From the NCBI GenBank assembly GCA_023432985.1, contig JAEZEQ010000064.1, positions 1-26,518 on the forward strand: DNA of 26,518 nucleotides, in the 5' to 3' direction. A program made the position numbers and the translations under genes. Below are positions 23,962 through 26,518 of this stretch, piece by piece. The notes under the pieces were generated by a model that was not told the origin of the DNA, ran no database searches, and worked only from the letters and a program-made list of their open reading frames with translations. How positions within the stretch are numbered: position 1 is the first letter of the stretch; each line of letters begins with the position of its first letter. The stretch comes from Bacteroidota bacterium (GTDB taxonomy: Bacteria; Bacteroidota; Bacteroidia; CAIKAF01).

Positions 23962-25755
23962 ATGTCAATAGAAACCAAAAAAGCGATTAAAGGAGGGGAG
24001 TGGATTATCCGTGAAACACCCTATGCTGATGTATTTATTCCTGAAGAGTTTGACGAAGAGCAACGCATGATTGCACAAACTTGTAAGGATTTTGTAATGA
24101 ATGAGGTTTGGCCTCGTTTGGATGAGATTGATAGCATGCAAAATCCCGAATTGATTCCTTCTTTATTGGATAAAGCGGGCGAATTGGGAATTTTGGGTGT
24201 ATCATTGCCCGAACAATATGGTGGATTTGGAAAAGACTTTGTAACCTCTTTGTTGGTAACTGAAGTAACCGGAGCAGGTCACAGTTTTGCCGTTGCCCTT
24301 TCTGCGCATACCGGAATCGGAACTTTGCCTATCGCTTTATATGGCAATGAAGCGCAAAAGGAGAAGTATTTGCCCAAATTGGCAACGGGAGAATGGAAAG
24401 CAGCCTATTGTCTGACTGAACCTAATTCCGGGTCGGATGCCAATAGTGGTAAAACCAAAGCGGTTCTTAGTGCCGATGGAAAACATTATGTGATCAATGG
24501 GCAAAAAATGTGGATTACCAACTCGGGTTTTGCCGATATTTTTATTGTATTTGCCAAAATTGATGAAGACGAAAATTTGTCTGCATTTATTATTGAGAAA
24601 TCTTTCGGTGGAATAAAACTCAACGAAGAAGAAAAGAAAATGGGTATTAAAGGATCTTCTACACGTCAGGTGTTTTTTGAAGATTGTCATGTGCCCGTTG
24701 AAAATCTTTTGAGTGAGCGTCAGAACGGATTTAAAATTGCGGTTAATATTCTGAATATAGGCCGTATTAAATTGGCTGCTGCTGCAATTGGCGGATCTAA
24801 ACAGTGTATTGCACATTCGGTTAATTATTCCAATGAAAGACAACAGTTTGGCCGTCCTATTAGTAAATACGGAGCCATTCGTTATAAAATATCCGAACAA
24901 ATTATTCGCACTTTCTCGTCTGAATCGGCTACTTACCGTGCCGGTAAAAATATTACCGATGCTGTAAATCAACTTATCAGCGAAGGTATGGATCCCCATA
25001 AAGCCGAATTGAAAGGGGTAGAACAATTTGCCATCGAATGTGCTATTTTGAAAGTGCATGGTTCAGAAACCCTGGATTATGTAGTAGATGAAGGGGTGCA
25101 AATTTACGGTGGTATGGGTTACTCGGCCGAAGCACCTATGGATCGCGCTTATCGTGATGCGCGTATCAACCGTATTTTTGAAGGTACAAACGAAATCAAC
25201 CGTATGTTGACCGTGGATATGATTCTGAAAAGAGCTATGAAAGGCGAATTTGATTTGATGAGTCCAGCCATGGCCGTAGTAAGCGAAATGATGAGTATAC
25301 CCGAACCATTCGAAAATGACGGAACGGTATTTGCCAACGAAAAAGAATATTTGCGTAAATTCAAAAAAGCTATACTCCTCGTTGCAGGTGGAGCCGTACA
25401 AAAATTGATGCAAACTCTGTCGAAAGAACAAGAAATTATTATGGATATAGCCGATATGGCTATTGATACTTATGTGGCCGAAAGTACCCTCTTGCGTGTG
25501 GAAAAATTAATCGCGCAAAAAGGAGAAGAAGCTTGTAAGGAATATATAGACCTGGTGCGCGTTTTATTCAACGATACTGCCGATAAAATTGCCGTAAAAG
25601 GTAAAAATGCGGTGAATTCGTTTGCTGAAGGGGATGAACAAAGAATGATGCTTATGGGTATCAAACGCTTTACGAAAACTGAACCTTTTAATGTGAAGGA
25701 TGCACGTAGAAATATTGCGCAATTAGCTATTGACAAAAATACTTATCCCTTCTAA
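23962..25755 (+). CDS. Acyl-CoA dehydrogenase, long form (VLCAD/FadE-like)
   Basis: FAD-dependent enzyme that introduces the trans-2 double bond into acyl-CoA, the first step of beta-oxidation. It has 597 residues, longer than the ~380-residue short forms; the ~170-residue C-terminal extension resembles that of VLCAD/ACAD9 and of Bacillus-type FadE. Dehydrogenase blocks are GILGVSLPEQYGGFGKDFV, CLTEPNSGSDANSG and YVINGQKMWITNSGFADIFI for FAD/substrate binding, and QQFGRPISKYGAIRYK. The catalytic Glu is Glu407 in RIFEGTNEINR. The gene stands alone between two terminators, with a palindromic operator candidate upstream; the thiolase and hydratase genes often next to it are not in the window. 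Chain-length preference is inferred from length only. Confidence 0.94.
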   Translation: MSIETKKAIKGGEWIIRETPYADVFIPEEFDEEQRMIAQTCKDFVMNEVWPRLDEIDSMQNPELIPSLLDKAGELGILGVSLPEQYGGFGKDFVTSLLVTEVTGAGHSFAVALSAHTGIGTLPIALYGNEAQKEKYLPKLATGEWKAAYCLTEPNSGSDANSGKTKAVLSADGKHYVINGQKMWITNSGFADIFIVFAKIDEDENLSAFIIEKSFGGIKLNEEEKKMGIKGSSTRQVFFEDCHVPVENLLSERQNGFKIAVNILNIGRIKLAAAAIGGSKQCIAHSVNYSNERQQFGRPISKYGAIRYKISEQIIRTFSSESATYRAGKNITDAVNQLISEGMDPHKAELKGVEQFAIECAILKVHGSETLDYVVDEGVQIYGGMGYSAEAPMDRAYRDARINRIFEGTNEINRMLTVDMILKRAMKGEFDLMSPAMAVVSEMMSIPEPFENDGTVFANEKEYLRKFKKAILLVAGGAVQKLMQTLSKEQEIIMDIADMAIDTYVAESTLLRVEKLIAQKGEEACKEYIDLVRVLFNDTADKIAVKGKNAVNSFAEGDEQRMMLMGIKRFTKTEPFNVKDARRNIAQLAIDKNTYPF

Positions 25756-25774
25756 AGGATAGGCGCATGTTTAG

Positions 25775-25808
25775 AAAATCCTCCTATAATGTAGGAGGAT
25801 TTTTTTTT
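25775..25808 (+). terminator. Intrinsic terminator of the acyl-CoA dehydrogenase gene
   Basis: AAAATCCTCCTA (25775-25786) pairs perfectly with TAGGAGGATTTT (25792-25803) around the loop TAATG, followed by a T run to 25808. It lies 19 nt after the stop codon. Confidence 0.92.
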
Positions 25809-25814
25809 ATGATA

Positions 25815-25846
25815 TTTGGGAAGCCGCCAATTAATCTTTACCTTTG
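25815..25846 (+). promoter_or_regulatory. Consensus Bacteroidota promoter without a following gene
   Basis: TTTG (25815-25818) is followed after exactly 20 nt by TACCTTTG (25839-25846). This fits the TTTG-N19-21-TAnnTTTG form and is the best promoter in the window. No + strand protein gene follows; an intrinsic terminator lies about 80 nt downstream. Confidence 0.7.
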
Positions 25847-25849
25847 CAG

Positions 25850-25960
25850 TCCCATTTTAAAAAAAGGCTTTTTGCGGTCAAGTTTTGTTTCGTTTTTGGT
25901 TTTGGTTGATTGGCCGTAATATTAATGGAGAGAGTTCGTTTTGAACTCTCTCTTTTTTTT
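25850..25960 (+). ncRNA. Candidate small RNA, about 110 nt
   Basis: Bounded by a consensus promoter and an intrinsic terminator with no credible reading frame between them. The upstream gene already ends with its own strong terminator, so the second terminator needs a transcript of its own. The predicted RNA has a stem GCGGTCAA (25873-25880) with TTGGCCGT (25909-25916), 8 pairs including two G-U, closing a 28-nt loop made almost only of G and U. I do not recognise a known RNA family; the exact 5' end is inferred from the promoter box. Confidence 0.5.
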
Positions 25961-26518
25961 AAGCATGCTGTATTCCCAAACTAGAAAATAGTTTAATCCC
26001 CCACATTGATAGGGCATAAAATAGGCCGGAATGGAAGCAATAATTTTGTTGAGCGGACGAGGAAATACGGAACCGGCATTGGCATAGAAAAAGGCAAAAT
26101 CCGATTCCCCGCTAAATCCCGACGGATCCCAGGATTCTGATGGCGAACTATTCAGCCTGTAGATGGCACTGCCTATCATGCTTTTCTCTACGGTATCTCT
26201 GCTTTTTGTCCACTCTGCCTGTAAGGCACTTAGCAAAAACTCAGTGTCTATTTCCCATTTCGGCAATTGTTCTTTAAGGCGACTCACATGATACAAAATG
26301 GTGCTGTAATGCCCATATTGAGGCGAAAGCAATTTGCCCTTTTTCCATTTTGCACAATATCTGTAGGTGTTTTCTATATAGGTCAGACTCAAACTGTCGC
26401 TACGATTCCATACAATCTTATTTTCTACCTTATATAAAAGTATATTGCTCAGTACAACCAAATCTATTTCTTTAGGCATTTTTTCGCCTATCCATGTATT
26501 GTAAACTTCTTTTTTACG
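25922..26518 (-). CDS. Protein of unknown function, possibly alpha/alpha-toroid fold; 5' truncated by the window edge
   Basis: The frame stays open from the Met codon at 26479 to the window end, adding RKKEVYNTWIGEK upstream, so the true start is outside the window and 198 residues are visible. No family is firmly recognised. The pattern EIDLVVLSNILLYKVENK, then LLSPQYGHYSTILYHVSRLK, then LLSALQAEW, is like the paired helices of terpene cyclase/prenyltransferase-like toroid proteins, in which Asp-Val-Val-x-x-Asn and a Tyr-rich segment recur; this is a weak inference. The C-terminal part with Ser/Pro-rich SSPSESWDPSGFSGESDFAF and YFLVWEYSMLKKK is unremarkable. Its last codons contain the stem of a terminator that works on the other strand. 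Confidence 0.7.
   Translation of the reverse strand, partial: RKKEVYNTWIGEKMPKEIDLVVLSNILLYKVENKIVWNRSDSLSLTYIENTYRYCAKWKKGKLLSPQYGHYSTILYHVSRLKEQLPKWEIDTEFLLSALQAEWTKSRDTVEKSMIGSAIYRLNSSPSESWDPSGFSGESDFAFFYANAGSVFPRPLNKIIASIPAYFMPYQCGGLNYFLVWEYSMLKKKREFKTNSLH
25928..25960 (+). terminator. Intrinsic terminator inside the 3' end of the opposing gene
   Basis: GAGAGAGTTC (25928-25937) pairs perfectly with GAACTCTCTC (25943-25952) around GTTTT, followed by eight T (25953-25960). The T run is only on the + strand, so it acts on + strand transcripts. It overlaps the last codons of the - strand gene ending at 25922. Confidence 0.85.

Noticed and set aside
24337..25059. 240-codon frame on the - strand opposite the acyl-CoA dehydrogenase gene
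   Set aside because: Antisense shadow of a strongly conserved enzyme; Phe/Asn/Ile-rich product with no family features.
25926..25982. Short + strand frame starting ATGGAGAGAG after the orphan promoter
   Set aside because: It would encode only 18-19 residues, and most of it is the terminator stem and T run.

Overview
The window comes from a member of the Bacteroidota. The evidence is the gldB-gldC gliding pair, a type IX secretion (T9SS) C-terminal sorting domain, lipoprotein signal peptides ending in Cys, TAnnTTTG promoter boxes in place of the usual -10, few Shine-Dalgarno sites, and neighbouring mrp and nfu genes. Base composition is moderately AT-rich. I cannot name a genus from sequence alone.

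Layout. 1-1275 holds the 3' part of a GH1 beta-glucosidase. 1299-10880 is one tightly packed + strand run: trmD, a polysaccharide flippase, a polymerase-like membrane protein, two glycosyltransferases, an O-antigen ligase/polymerase-like protein, then a three-gene cassette with 1-nt gaps (retropepsin-like protease, helical protein of unknown function, and a trypsin-like protease fused to a zinc ribbon and a YbjN/CesT-like domain). gldC and gldB (10881-12228, - strand) run into the end of this unit with no intergenic base. purL, mrp and nfu follow (12378-15989, + strand).

15990-17109 has no gene. It is filled with three full and one partial copy of a ~231-bp repeat, each with a long imperfect palindrome and a terminator-like hairpin. 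After it, 17110-19820 is a more AT-rich accessory stretch: a signal-peptide/T9SS-sorting-domain gene interrupted by a TC dinucleotide tract (probably phase-variable and OFF as sequenced), a beta-propeller-like lipoprotein, an outer-membrane barrel protein and a small lipoprotein. 20126-23839 is a heme uptake and use operon (hmuT, U, V, S) closed by a strong terminator. A long-chain-type acyl-CoA dehydrogenase (23962-25755) lies behind a perfect 24-bp palindrome that is a likely operator. Between this gene and the last, partial, - strand gene sits a candidate small RNA of about 110 nt with its own consensus promoter and intrinsic terminator.

The points most worth following are the slipped-strand switch at 17156-17186, the covarying palindromic repeats at 15994-16976, the cytoplasmic two-protease cassette at 7879-10880, and the small-RNA candidate at 25850-25960.
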